Below, one piece after another: positions 49,901 through 61,529 of a stretch of 64,000 nucleotides of DNA (position 1 is the stretch's first letter; the number at the start of each line of letters is the position of its first letter). A program made the position numbers and the translations under genes. Origin of the DNA: Isoetes taiwanensis (lineage: Eukaryota; Streptophyta; Lycopodiopsida; Isoetales; Isoetaceae); the NCBI GenBank assembly GCA_021234155.1, contig JAJEKV010000049.1, positions 2,883,487 to 2,947,486 of the forward strand. Direction: 5' to 3'. Below the pieces are notes generated by a model. That model did no database searches. It worked only from the letters and a program-made list of their open reading frames with translations, and had not been told where the DNA came from.

Positions 49901-50930
49901 CGGTGGGGGCATTCTTGAGGCTTTCTCTGGATTAGCGGATTGGCTTGCTATACGGTAGTGGATTTCTTTACCCGGCATTTTGCTTGACTCTTAATGTGCT
50001 TGGCTAAATTAATCCACCACCACATCCAACCAATATCACCGGTGGCATGGGGGTGATAGTTTATAATGTTAGGGCTTATCCATAAATTCCTCATGGTCCA
50101 AAGATTAACATTAAGCTTGAAGAAGGATTTTCTATTGCTATGCAAGTTCTTGCCAATAAAACATATTTCTTTGAGGATAGTGGTGGGAGAGAGTGTATCT
50201 GTTTAGATTATCCACTCTCGCCAATAGTCAAAGGTTCTCACTAAGGTAAAAGCGGTCATGAAGAATGACAAATAGGATCAACTCTATGATCGGACCAGCT
50301 AAAAAGAATTAGGTTTAGTTAAATTATGAGATTATGATCAGCTAGAAGTTTGGACTAAGCATACATTCTGAGGCAAAGAGCTTTAAAATTCCTATTTTTC
50401 ATGTAGCTATCGGTGACCATATTAAAGTCTCGGCGAATTAGATCATCGGCATCTATATTGGCCAAACTTTGATTAATTTGATTCCACGACAATCCTCTCG
50501 GAGGGATTATGGTAAGAGTACACATTAGCTATAGCTATAGTTTTGAGGGCCAAGGTTACCTACGAATCGCCACCTACCCTTTGTTATCATTGACCATATG
50601 AATTACCTCTAGATTGATTCTCATGTTCCACACTATGGCAATACCTATGGACGAGTCATTAGCACTTATAGACCAAACTTTAAAATTAGGAGGAAGGGAT
50701 CTAGAAATAATCTACGTTATGATTAAGATCATGGATCTTATGCTCTGGATTAGCAAAATATGGGGTTAAGGGTAGATATCTGAGACCTTTAAAAGCTCCC
50801 TTTTGATAATACTATTTATACCCTGGAGATTCAGGGTAATGATTTTTAAAGGGGTTGGACATTAGCATTTGTACCTTCCTTTGGCCATCTGGATTGGATG
50901 GTGAGAATTCCCTCGAACTTACTCTCGGAG
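46970..50930 (-). mobile_element. L1-type LINE ORF2, long but decayed, minus strand
   Basis: Reading the minus strand from about 50.9 kb down: an endonuclease-like N-terminal region (about 50900-50200, many stops); a linker (SNRKSFFKLNVNLWTMRNL); KGWKVKAKIKELKEDERCNS (about 49840); then RT motifs NGKTPGPDGLPAEFFKKAWP (about 49520), LITLIPKIDSPTSFADYRPI (about 49370), SLTNVIYKII, a strongly degenerate GCPL-like segment, VMEALHSVLEKA (about 48930-48890), and the catalytic ADD in ILADDTFIM (about 48810-48785). A zf-RVT/RNase H-like tail follows, with ISSLWIIWKGETPS near 47390. This is the classic plant L1 order. Stops and shifts make it inactive. The 3' end is uncertain. Confidence 0.8.
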
Positions 50931-52595
50931 GTCCAATGTAAGTTTTTTTTTTACGTCCCCTGCCTCTTCTTCTTGAGTAATCTGCTTCCATCCTTCCTCA
51001 TTGCAAGAATGTATGAACTTCGTGGTCGAATGATAAGATGGTGGGGAAAGGAAGAAAATGGGCTCATCTAAAGTCTGCTTAGAATCCCTTCAATCTCGAC
51101 CTAAGCCACGAGATTTCATTTTTAATTCACCCGCATTTGCCAAGATATATCTTTGAATCACCTTCATATTCAGTAGGATCCTGATCCTTTTTCTTCTTTG
51201 GGGGCATTCCCTCTGAAAAGCTCTCTTTCCACGGCCCAATGGCCCGTCGCCTTGTGACCATCAATTAGGCAATTGTGATTCATGTTCTTAAGTTTTTATT
51301 GAGCTTTTCGGTGGCAATTTAAACAAGCTCATCAAAGCATGATCTTTTGATTTTGCATGGGCTTAGGTGTACATTTCATTTTGAAATCGATGGGACAAAT
51401 GTGTATATAGATCTAGTTATTTATATCATGCGGTGTCCATCAATCTCTAAAATGTTTGTAGTATTGAAGTAGGGGTGAGTTTCACCTAAGGTGGCCCCAT
51501 CATCATCGGTTCCATGACATCGAACATCAATCATAGTAAAGCGCACCATAAGCGAGGCTCTAGCCCGGCTCAGACTCATGGGAATCAGCGGCGGTCAAAG
51601 TCCTTGCCGGATAACAACGGACATAATCATAACAATGGCATTGTTTGTCATAGAACAATGGCTAGGGTAGTCCACTCCATCCGCCCCTCACATTGCACAC
51701 TTTTGCGGATAGGCTAGAACATCTTTGCTATGGCGTGATTGTAGCCTTCAAAAACGCAATCCCATGGAATCACCCTATGGAACTACTCGGGTTACATCTC
51801 CCGGTCCGATGAGGCAGAGAGGGGGCGTCCCCTCCCGAATATAGTGGATCACGGGTGTGCTAAAAAGCGTGTGCCCCCCTTAGTGACCCAGCGTTAGTAC
51901 CCAACACTCCCCTAAATCTAAAGGCCGGCTCACCTGCCCGTTCGAGCCCAGGGTGCCCAAGCATATTGCCTCGACACCTGCGAACCAGGAAGTGTCAGAC
52001 CCATACCCGGCCCTCTCAGAGTGGCCAGGCTATAAGCTTACCACCTTTGTAGAGGTCCTGTGGTGGCGCTCACATAAGACCCCACCCCGATTCACCATCA
52101 TACTCGTTGTGCGGTCTTTGAATCACATAATAGCTTCCCCCGGGTGGGCTTTTTGTGCGGGTAGCATTCTTTGGGATTTAAGAGGTTCTAGCTAGGAACA
52201 TCACTAAATCTAAGCGACTTTCGGTCTCTACCCTCCTTAAACCCATACATCACGGAGGAGCGAGAAAGAGAACATAATCGATACAAAATAGATCATAACA
52301 TAGAATCAATCATTCATCTACCTCAAACAAGGGTTAAAATAGCATATAACTACCTAGAAGGCTGACACTGTGTCTGGCTGGACCCATTGTCTCGAAGAAC
52401 ATCCATAGGCTGATGTGGATGTTGGTTGTAACTTCCTCCTTCCTCTGCTCTTCCCAAACTCGAATTTTGGCGAGAGAACTAGGATGATGGGCTCAATTTG
52501 CCACCCAAAAGATGGCGGCACCGCGCCCTTGTGTCAGTGAGGCCAAGTGGCACATTCTGTAGCCTACGGCTAACTAATACCATTAGTTAGTGTAC
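50931..52595. other. GC-rich, probably transposon-derived segment without recognised domains
   Basis: Between about 51.5 and 52.25 kb the DNA is clearly GC-richer than its flanks and has several open stretches (for example 51953-52195), but none shows a motif I can name. Part may be the 5' region of the neighbouring LINE or another element. Confidence 0.35.
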
Positions 52596-52599
52596 TTAG

Positions 52600-53310
52600 G
52601 TAGTTTAATGTCAATAATTCCCCTTAAGTTAATCCCCAATGTTTTCAATACCTTGGTGGCGTGTCAAGTTAGGTATCATTATCTTGTATACCCCATGGAG
52701 CGTCACATAGCTTATTCCACCCTAAAGTCTACGTATTATGGTTGCAAGTTATCCACGGTGCTGGCGTGTTAATGTCTTAGGCATTGCTATGATCCTTGCA
52801 TATACGCACCCCTTTACTTTCTGCCTTTCATGCGTTGAGACTCTTGAGCATCTCTATAATTGTCCGGAGGGTTCAACTGGTGTGGTCACGGCTACAAGGT
52901 TTGTTTAACAATACATTGGACTAAGTGCATCCTCTTGGCGTCCTATCCCAATGCATGGCCTCGGCTAAATAGAGGCATTCCATCTTGGTTCAGTGGCTCT
53001 TGTGGTGCGATATAGCGTCGCTTTCACCTTCGGGCATTTATTCATCTGCGGGTGGTGTTATTACGGTGGCTCGAGAAAAAGATCTTGATAGCCTATCCTC
53101 CTTGAATCAGAAATGATGGGCGTATCACGGATTGATATCTTGAATTGATTGTTATCGTTAGTCTCCTAATGCAGGTAAGTACATTGTGCTCGGGCTCGTG
53201 CTCTGTAGCATCCTTTTGTCTTACTCTGATTAGATGAAACATGTAAATTTTGTACTTTTTATCGATTAATAAACTTTTTTGGCTTTTGTCCTCCACAAAA
53301 AAAACCCAGT
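52600..53310 (+). mobile_element. Second copy of the plus-strand LINE 3' end
   Basis: It aligns with 31400-31960: GAGACTCTTGAGCATCT, GGTTTGTTTAACAATACA, GCGTCCTATCCCAATGCATG, GGCATTCCATCTTGGTTC, then ACATGTAAATTTTGTACTTT, AATAAACTTTTTTGGC and TTTTGTCC, with an A-run near 53297. The zinc-binding CPE block is visible in ETLEHLYNCPE. This is a second, independently decayed insertion of the same family. Confidence 0.75.
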
Positions 53311-53811
53311 CCAAGCTAGCCTTAGCAACAGCCAACTAGCATGACATCTACCAAGGTCAATCCCTATGGTAGTATGATCAGACCATACTAGGACCGAAAT
53401 CCATGATGGCACAGAGTTCTAATCCATCAAGTATTTAGTACATAACCTACTGCAATCGATATATCAAAGATGACTTAAATCAATATATCATCTGACCTTA
53501 TGCACCAAAGTTATAGTCATGACCAAAATACCAAGCTATTGGGTCCATAACTTCGACCAAAATCATTTTACAAATTACCATAAGTTGAAAGTCAATGTAA
53601 ATCCTAAGGGCATTGTGCATCCTTAAACTGTGTGCCTTTTGATAATACTCCACATGTCAAATGACTTAAGGCTAAACCTTAAAGCCATTGTGAGTTCATT
53701 TTTTGCGACTCTCCTTCGACATGCCGCTGCGAGCATTTCCCTTTCCCAACATCCGTGTCTTACTCGCTTACATGCTAAAAATGTAAGTAAACTTTGCATC
53801 AGTTTCAGAAC

Positions 53812-53886
53812 ATACGGGATTTGAACCCGCCATATTGCCATGTGTTCCTTGCCCATATGATGCATAGATGGAAGCTCGACGACCAT
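53812..53886 (-). repeat. tRNA-like segment (possible tRNA relic or SINE head)
   Basis: On the minus strand GCGGGTTCAAATCCCGT forms a T-arm with a box B-like GGTTCAAATCC, followed by the acceptor-like ATGTTCTG. TGGTCGTCGAG about 50 bp earlier is a poor box A. A cloverleaf with a good anticodon stem could not be built, so it is not called a functional tRNA. Confidence 0.35.
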
Positions 53887-54459
53887 CCACATTGCGCATG
53901 ATATAGTCTATCTTTATTATCTTTAATACTTGCTACGTATAGGAACCTTTTTATTTGTGACGACATCATGATATTAGTTTTTGGTAATTCAATGCCCATC
54001 TAAAATTAGATGATGAAAACATATAACCTTAACTGCACCTAATAACTCAAACCACAAACAATATACATTCACTAACTAGAATTAGCAAAAGGAAAATGTC
54101 AATTCAATAACAAACAACCCAAAATTAGGAAAATTTATACCTTGCTTGAATGCAAGGAATGCGCTCACACCAATACCTCGATTGCTTTCAATGTGTTAAA
54201 GTGATGGAGTATTTATAGTATGGAAGACCACCCTTTAAACAGTCGACACATGTCACCGATCAATGGTTATTTTAATTCCATGTGTTTGCATTATAATCAC
54301 ATATAATGGATAATATCATTGATGATGATGGGTGTAATCATTCAAAACCGTTACCATAAAGGCATAGTAAATGCAATAAAGGCCGTGTTAAAACAAAATC
54401 GTTCATAATTTACACCAAAATAACCATGTGTCTATTCATGATTTCAAATCCATGCAGTC

Positions 54460-54672
54460 ATAGCTTGTAATGAATGCTATGTAATAAATGACTCTCTGCG
54501 TGTTATTCTGACTAATTTGTAAGCAAGAAAATGAGTCGCGTATCCCACAAAAAGTATCCACACAAAAAATAATAGCTTGTAATAAATGACCCTATATATC
54601 TGAAATACTATGTATTAAATGAGAATGCACCGCGTGTCATTTGCAGCTAATTTGTAAGGAAGAAAATGAGTA
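54460..54672 (+). repeat. Tandem duplication, ~112-bp offset
   Basis: TAGCTTGTAATGAATG.., GCGTGTTATTCTGACTAATT and TGTAAGCAAGAAAATGAGT (54460-54536) recur as TAGCTTGTAATAAATG.., GCGTGTCATTTGCAGCTAAT and TGTAAGGAAGAAAATGAGT (54572-54672). Confidence 0.75.
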
Positions 54673-56290
54673 AGAACAAAAAAATGAAGGAGCATTGCCT
54701 AGATTTCGACCATTGCAAAAAACCTAAATCTGCATGCGTGTCACGTCCTTGTAATAAGTAAGGAAGAAGGAAAAAAAAAAAGAAAACAGAAAAGGAAACA
54801 CAATATAGGAAAGATAAGAAATTTCTAAGGCATGGACGATTGATTTAGTGCATACTCGTCCAATCCTCATACTCGTCCAATCCTGACCCTTGCTGGAAGC
54901 AATATTCCATGGAATATTTCAAATCCATAAACTAGGGCCGCTCATCCAAAAATAAGATGGGATCAAACCCCATTTTCCACGTCACCCAAAGGTTACAATT
55001 GTATTCTCATGAAGTCAAACATGTACATACTAAGTATTCAACAACAACAACCCTACATACACTACATGTTCAATAGCACCAACTTCGAATGAGCAACTGT
55101 GCCCTTCAATGGCAACAAACTTGAACATGCTCACCATTGTATTGCAGGTTTAAAGGAACTCCATTCCTCTTCAACACTAAAGGTGGTTGCCACAACATTA
55201 CATTACATGAAGCGGATACTTGTGCGGGGGGGCGAAGAGTCGATACAATGGAGCACTCAAATTATGAACCTTTCATGCACAAAAGATAGAGCAGAGGATG
55301 AATTAAACATGGGAGAATTAAAACAACAAGGAGAAACACCCAGCACACATATTTTTGCAATGCCAATCTGCAGAAATGTCAATGAACTTACCTTGCATGC
55401 AAATGGAAAGTAGAAAATTAGAAAGATTTACAAGAACAGGCATCGGGCATGTATGTCACCATTCACTGACACGCAAGCACACTTAGAAAATACGACGAGG
55501 ATTTGAAACCCCCCAAATTAAGCGATTACCGGTAACAACAAGAGAGAGGCAAAGCTCAAAGAAGATGAAGAATAGAGATCGGCATGAAGCCCTTCTTTGA
55601 CCCGGAAGAGCCCTTATTGGAATGATTCGGCGCGCCTCCGCGGACATCTAAAAGAAGATAGAAAAGAAAAAGAAGAATACAACCTTGCGAGAAACCCACC
55701 AAGTAAAGAAAAAGGAAAAAAAAAACACAGCTTCAAGAGGTCGAATATGGCAGCAACTCCGGCGGCGTCAAAGAAGGCAGGATGTCCACCGCCATAACCA
55801 TCTCCAGTGTCCACGCGGCCTGTCCTTCCCAGCCGCCGAAGGAATTTCCAAATCGGCCAAAAGCACAAACCATTGAAAAGGCAAAACCTATATACTGACA
55901 TCAGCATTATACTAAAAAGGCATACGAATACCCTCGTAAACCTTAAGAAATCATATGTAACATGTTGCCCACTCCACAATTGCGGAAGATAATTGAGGTG
56001 ATGCATGTTTAGAGTGGTTGGTGCAAAAATCTAGCATCAAAGAAAAACTTGTGCAAAGGGTGGATATTTAGAAAGATGCCCAAGTGTAGCTTTAGACATT
56101 TGTGGACAAAACGTACATGCTCATTTTGTATGTTGAAGAGTGTAGCTTACGATTTGTTGGATGGAATGGGACACTTGAGTGTTGAGAAGTTGCCGGCTGA
56201 ATATGTTCATACCTGTAGGGACCTTTTCTCTTATTTAAATCTGTTGATAGGAGAAAAACCCACTGTTCTCCTGCCTTTGTCCCCTTAAAC
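54673..56290. other. Upstream flank of SDR copy 2, no supported gene
   Basis: A GC-richer patch at 55560-55850 is open on both strands (for example GGHPAFFDAAGVAAIFDLL on minus) and might include a 5' exon, but no partner exon or motif was found. A 104-codon ORF at 55099-55413 lacks recognisable features. Confidence 0.35.
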
Positions 56291-57392
56291 ATGGCGTCGG
56301 AATGGTGGTCCAAAGACACCATAGCTGTAGTCACCGGAGGTCACAGGCATTGGACTTGAAATAGTCAAACAGCTTGCACGAAGAGGCATCACCACTGTTC
56401 TTACTACCAATACTAAAGTCGGTTTACAACAGGCAACAGATTTGTTGAAACAACAGGGGCTTCAAGTTGTTCCTCATTTGCTTGACATTACAGACCCATC
56501 TTCTGTGCAGCAATTTGCTTCCTGGCTTCAACAAGAACTGGGTGGTCTTCATATACTGGTAAGGTTAAGTTTTTTAGAATTTCATTAGTTTATTATAGTA
56601 GTTTAGGGTTAGATGAGTTGCTGCAGATCAATAATGCTGGGTGGCTGGAAGCACAGTGCATCATACATTAAAGACAGAAATTAGAAAAGTATTGAAAACA
56701 AATTATTATGGGACAAAACGGATCACTGCAGCTATGATTCCCTGTTTAAACCACTAGAGCAAGGATCAAGAATTGTGATGGTTGGCTCTGGGGCAAGCCG
56801 TCTTGATGTAAGATTATTCCTAGTCTTATTTCAATTGTCCTTTAATACTCAATCCTTGCTTGTTTTACCTAACAAACACATACGCATTACAGTTGCTACA
56901 AGGCAAAGCATCCGAATGGATACCAAAGCTATCTGACATAAATAACTTATCAGAGGAGCTGATTGATTCCTTTGTTAAGAACTATGAATTAGATGCCATA
57001 GAGAACAAGATTATTCAGAATGGATGGCCTGTTCTCTCAGAAGATACAGATGATCCTCAAGTATTTTGTAGATTATGTAGTGTCAAAGATGGCATTGAGC
57101 ACATATGCTAGATTGCTTGCCAGATATCTCTCAACCGAGACTTAGATAACAAAGTTTATGTAAATTGTATGTGTCCTGGATATACAGCGACAGCGATGAC
57201 AAAGGGATGTGGGTCATCCTGTAGAAATTGGGGCTGATACTGCAGTGTGGCTGGCATTGAAGCATCCTAGTGAGAATGGGAAGTTTTTTTGTACACCGAG
57301 AAGATACAGGCTTTATGCACATTCCCATGGTTCTATATGATAGATGGGCCTGGTCTGTGGAAGAAACCATGGATTTGCTTCTCTATCCATAG
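56291..57392 (+). pseudogene. SDR reductase, neomenthol dehydrogenase/carbonyl reductase type, copy 2 (frame broken)
   Basis: Exons 56291-56558, 56627-56807 and 56893-57392, with GT-AG introns of 68 and 85 bp. The start MASEWWSKDTIAVVTGGHR leads into the cofactor loop, where G bases are missing before IGLEIVKQLARRG. Then GLQVVPHLLDITDPSSVQQF, INNAG, TNYYGTKRITAAMIP, RIVMVGSGASRLD (catalytic Ser region), the group-specific insertion KASEWIPKLSD..KNYELDAIEN, and YVVSK (active-site Tyr and Lys) near 57075, NCMCPGYTAT, and a C-terminus ending MDLLLYP. It resembles copy 1 throughout, 18 kb away on the same strand, so they are local duplicates. Deletions fall in AGGGGC-, GGGGTGG- and CCCC-type runs. 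If those are sequencing errors, this would be an intact reductase of about 310 residues. Confidence 0.85.
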
Positions 57393-57994
57393 TTTTCATC
57401 GTGCTAACCATCATGATACAGAGATAAGGAAGAAGTAGTTCTTCTTCTAGCATCGTGTAATGTTATTAGAATTAATGCATGGGTGCACCATCTGCTTCCT
57501 TTCCTTCAGTTACTCAAATTTTTAGGTAACCAGTACTTTTGTAGGAGTGGTAAGGAAGTGCCAATTTGTTTTAATCAATATCATGGTTTTAGTTGTAGTT
57601 TATTGGCATCATACCTCTATTTATTGATTTCCTGCTACAGTTTTCGTTCCCTATTTGCCGTCACATCTAACTCATATATATACTTGCTTGATTAATTCAT
57701 GTGACCACGAATATGTTTATTCACAGTTGAGCTCCTACATGTGTTTTTATCCTGTTTTAGGCTTTCTTGAGTAGATTTGGGGGTTAGTTACAGATTAACC
57801 TCATGAATATTATAACGATAAATTAGTTGTGTCATATGACGCACTTGTTGTAACAAAGTGGCTTTTAATATATGTGATTTAAAAATGTTTTGACATTACG
57901 AACCTGTGCGGATACTCTTCAAAGCATTATACAGTATTATTTACAAATAAAATTGGATATCTTGAAATCGAAGAAGCAAAAAAACTAGGTCGTT
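57393..57994. other. Intergenic between SDR copy 2 and the convergent XTH gene
   Basis: T-rich 3' UTR-like DNA from both genes, with no coding signal. Genes on each side point toward this gap. Confidence 0.5.
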
Positions 57995-59081
57995 TCAAAG
58001 CTTTTGTGAGCACTCGAGGGGCATGTTCGTAGAGGCAAATCGGGGGGCATCTTTGCAGTAATCGTAAGTCAAGTAATTCCTCCTAACCCATTTAAGTCTG
58101 TTAAAAATCATTGAACTTGTCACCTGATAAGCAGCCTGTCTCCACCAATCTGCTGTTGAATTGCTGCAAGCATCTACAGAGTCACCGGTGCATTTGCAGG
58201 CATCAATGTTAAATCCTCTGTAGGAAGCAATGAAGGAGCGGAACTCCACTTTATCTTCTCAAGGCCACCTCTGGTTGCCCAATCGTCTCCATTCAAAGGC
58301 TAGAATAAATCCCCATGGGCTGAATGGTGGGTAATCTCCTCAATTGTCTTGTAGTTCTTAAATGTTCGGATTGGAATGTCATCAACATAGAATCTGCAGA
58401 AAACAAAATATAGCAAATTCATTGGTTGATTACAAAGAAGATGCACAAAATTTAGCAAATTCATTTGTTCGATTACAAAGATGATTGGTTGATGCTTACA
58501 GGATCTGTTGTGGGTTCCATAGCAAGGCCATATGTGTGATAATCAACAGTAGGGTCAAACCAAAGGTAAATCCTTTGCTCTCTATTCCCATTACCATTGG
58601 CGAAAACATTTGTCTGGACAATATATGGCTGACCAAAGCATTGCCTAGAAATTCAAAATCTAGCTCATCATGGTTGTCTGTTTCTGAAGACATCTGTTGA
58701 ATTATAAGCAAAGAAATATGATTAGATGTGCCCAAAACCATAAAATGAAATATCAAATTAGCCAAAAAAAATTGGATAGGCCATACATAGAAAGGAAGTC
58801 ACTGTCCCAGCAGATTCTCCAGGAACCAATTTGATCTTCATAGTGAAGTGCCGAATAAATACTTGTCTTTGGAACCAAAACCAGCTCAGATGCTTGATCC
58901 AGGACCAACTGCACGGTCTTATTATTATCTGAATATGTGACATGATCAGGGGCCCATCTGACATAATAATTTGTATCAAAGCTCAAGTCTGGTTTGATGG
59001 GAAAGGATGTTCTGTGTGCTGCAAGGGCTGGTTGCACCAGGATCAAAATGAAAACTGCTACCTGGGCTGTCAATTTTCCAT
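57995..59081 (-). pseudogene. Xyloglucan endotransglucosylase/hydrolase (XTH), three exons, frame broken
   Basis: Minus-strand exons: 59081-58787, 58693-58500, 58393-57995 (stop TGA). GH16 enzymes of this family cut and rejoin xyloglucan in the cell wall. Seen: a signal peptide (AVFILILVQPALAA), SFDTNYYVRWAPDHV, VQLVLDQAS, HFTMKIKLVPGESAGTVTSF, the catalytic site [11 protein letters not shown] in exon 2 (nucleophile and acid/base Glu in ExDxE order), WNPQQIL joined to FYVDDIPIRTFKNY, DDWATRGGLEKIKWS, and the Cys-containing XET C-terminus (CKCTG..CSNS..WWRQ..YLTYDYCKDAPRF). I prefer the ATG at 59081: the one at 59151 overlaps the TATA box. That start needs one T restored in its third or fourth codon. 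Other single-base shifts occur at SGAGFGSK, FGHF, TSFY, NALGQP and YALLWN, mostly in G runs. Either a pseudogene or uncorrected assembly errors. Confidence 0.88.
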
Positions 59082-59150
59082 GTCTCGAAATTGAGTAAGA
59101 ATATGATGTAATGAATGAAGTGAAGAATGCTAGATCCTGAAGACTACACA

Positions 59151-59158
59151 TATTTATA
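59151..59158 (-). promoter_or_regulatory. TATA box of the XTH gene
   Basis: TATAAATA on the minus strand, 70 bp upstream of the preferred ATG. Transcription would start about 59125, leaving a leader of some 45 bases. Confidence 0.6.
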
Positions 59159-59873
59159 TGTGGAAAATATGGTGGCGAAGATTTGCCACTGGACCAAGTA
59201 TGCCGAATCATTGGCTGTAATATGGGCTGTAAATTAAACGTTAGAAGTTTCGTTTAAACGCGTCATCTTGGCCGTGATCCAAATTCAAGGCAATTGCAAT
59301 CAATTATCTGTTCAAAAGAATCCATCTCTAAATTTCAACATCCTTGTGCTTATTGTCAACCGTAGCTATCCTTTGGATATAGATAATTGCCCCGAAATAT
59401 GCAAAGCCAGCGAGCAACACTTTAATTGGACAATTATCTCAAGTTTTGCCATGTCCACTTGACGTACTTTAAAATTAACTAGAGGCCTTAATTAAAGTAA
59501 TTAGGTCGGTTTTGTAATGTAATCACTGTTAGAACCTCCATGCCCTCCATGCACGAAATTGCGTGTGTTATATTGCTTGATCTTTTTCAAGTTCTTGGCA
59601 TAACTTATCAAGCCTCGAATTTAGATTTTGCAATAACGGCAAGAATCGGGCTTTTATTTATGCTTGCGGTTTTGAGAAAAATACTTCTAACTTGGGATTT
59701 AACACCCCTATTTTTATGCCTCGATTAAATACCTCTAACTTGGATTAAGCGTTCGAAAATCGAGAAGAATCAAATTGTAAGAGAACACCTGGCCCGAGAA
59801 GAACCCAGTGCTTAGAAAAAGGACCCGATTTTCATTTGTGAGTCATGCACGGAACTCAAGTAAAAATCTGGCG
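59159..59873. other. XTH upstream region, no gene seen
   Basis: AT-rich upstream DNA, no ORF with recognisable content and no repeat of note. Confidence 0.45.
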
Positions 59874-60205
59874 AGATGTGGTTAATGTGGCCATCGATAT
59901 CGGCCGGTGGTTAATGTGGCAAAAAGAGTGGTTAATGTGGCCAAAACCGGGGCTTCAAAGCTAGCAGCGGGGGGCAAAAATTTCAATCGGTGGTTCTTTA
60001 CGCTCTATAGGCGGTTTGATTCGATCTAAAAACCATGCCAATGGCTTTTCAATGCGCTCTTTTATGCTAGATTGGAAAAGAGGAGAAAGAGATTTGGCCG
60101 AGAATGGGCCGGATCGACCAAAAAGTATGCTTTGATTAGTTTTTGGGCTTCAAACTGTATTTGTTCTTAGTGTAAGGCGTCACGGTGGCCACATTAACCA
60201 CATCT
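59874..60205. mobile_element. MITE with perfect 20-bp TIRs, 332 bp
   Basis: AGATGTGGTTAATGTGGCCA at 59874-59893 is the exact reverse complement of 60186-60205. GGTTAATGTGGC recurs at about 59908 and 59930, subterminal repeats such as transposases bind. ATCTGGCG occurs on both sides (about 59867 and 60217), but 11 bp outside the right TIR, so it is not a clean target duplication. The interior is noncoding. Confidence 0.8.
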
Positions 60206-60890
60206 TGCTTGAGGATATCTGGCGTTCGTCATGCACATTGTTAAAAATGCTATTGGTGCTAAAATCGCCAGAGAAACGGCGGAGCCCGGCGACAAAAGGC
60301 TAGGGCCGTGATCCATGTGGGAACATAAAATCGCCAGATGTTAGCTCATGTGCGTTCAAAGCCCCCATGAATCGGTCAAGCATGCAGAAGACCTTGAATC
60401 AGAATTGACTTCGACCTCAATAGGATACTCTGCCGCTCAATGTCCTGAGCCTCCAGCAAACTAGATAGAACTCGGCACAAACCCTGTTTCTCAAAATGCG
60501 GAAACAACTAGTGCTTGGGAAGGGAAGAATCGGTAAACAATTAGAATGTAGATCAAAGGCGAGAACCATGAGAATGGCGACATGGGCTCAACTCATCAAG
60601 GGTCGTGTCTTCAGGCAGACACCACCTAATTCTAGCCCACGTATATCCCTCCCTTCCACCATAGAAGGAACAAGCACAAAAAAACTCGAGGAAAATAAAA
60701 GGTGCAACAAGCACCACAAAAACTTCACGGAAAATAAAGCGCTCACATTTTGGTATGGTACTAAAGATCGTATTTATACATCTTTTATACAATATCACAT
60801 TCAATTCTTAGTCCAAACCTTGGCATGAATACCCTCCAGCTCGTTCTCTGTTGGCATTTTAGCAACCAATAGAACCAACATGAGCAAACT
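60206..60890. other. Spacer, no supported gene
   Basis: TAAAATCGCCAG is directly repeated at about 60261 and 60327, around a short GC-rich core. A 110-codon Lys/Arg-rich ORF at 60496-60828 has no recognisable domain and is probably chance. Confidence 0.4.
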
Positions 60891-61165
60891 TTATAGACTT
60901 AAAAGAGAAATGTCCCTAGATTATAAGACACCGCTGAAATTAAAAACCAACATCAACAAATCAAATAGGAGGTGGATTTGGAGGAGGAACATTATGACAT
61001 ATTGATTGATACATTGCTTTGGAAATTAGTAAGTGATAGATTTGCTTTATAGTAGGCTTAAAAGAAATGTCCTAGATTATAAAACCCGCTAGAAATTAAG
61101 AAATCAACATCAACAAACCAAATGTGAGGTGAATTTGAAGGAACAATGTTGCAGCGTATTGATTT
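60891..61165 (+). repeat. Tandem duplication, ~158-bp offset
   Basis: TTAAAAGAGAAATGTCCCTA and ACCAACATCAACAAATCAAA (60899-60966) recur as TTAAAAGAAATGTCCTAGAT and TCAACATCAACAAACCAAAT (61058-61122), followed in each copy by a TGGATTTGRAGGARGAAC-like block and a TATTGATTG stretch. Confidence 0.75.
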
Positions 61166-61233
61166 GTATTCATATACCAGCTAAATCTCTTAGGTCTGGC
61201 AGGATAAATGAAGTGGAGTAAACAAAATCAGTA

Positions 61234-61379
61234 AGATAGATAGATAGGTATTATTTTTAACATCAAACATTGTGTGACTCGGCCATGGGATAGGCCTATA
61301 CTTGAGTGTGACTAGGTGGTCTCGAACTTGGGACATAACAATCTAGGACTAGTGTGTTAACACTAGACCAAAGGCTCAG
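61234..61379 (-). mobile_element. tRNA-derived SINE
   Basis: On the minus strand the head starts GAGCCTTTGGTCTAGTG, with box A-like TGGTCTAGTGT (61370-61360) and box B-like AGTTCGAGACC (61328-61318) about 32 bp apart, the spacing of an RNA polymerase III internal promoter. The body ends in CCTATCTATCTATC (61249-61236), a simple-repeat tail rather than A(n). It resembles plant Au-like SINEs in layout. No convincing target-site duplication was found. Confidence 0.6.
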
Positions 61380-61529
61380 GCAAAATAAAATGTAACACTA
61401 GTATTGGTTATGAGGAGTGCTTTTGGGGACATCTTTTGTCATGAATTAGCATATGAAACTATGTCCACATTTTCTACCTATTTGCAAGTATTATTCAACT
61501 CCAAAAAGGAAGAGCTATTGTATTCAACT

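Noticed and set aside
53812-53886. Functional tRNA gene on the minus strand
   Set aside because: A T-arm is present but there is no paired anticodon arm or good acceptor stem; kept only as a tRNA-like repeat.
55597-56006. ORFs on both strands around a GC-rich patch as a gene before SDR copy 2
   Set aside because: No splice partners, no recognised motif, and Lys/Glu-rich low complexity on the plus strand.
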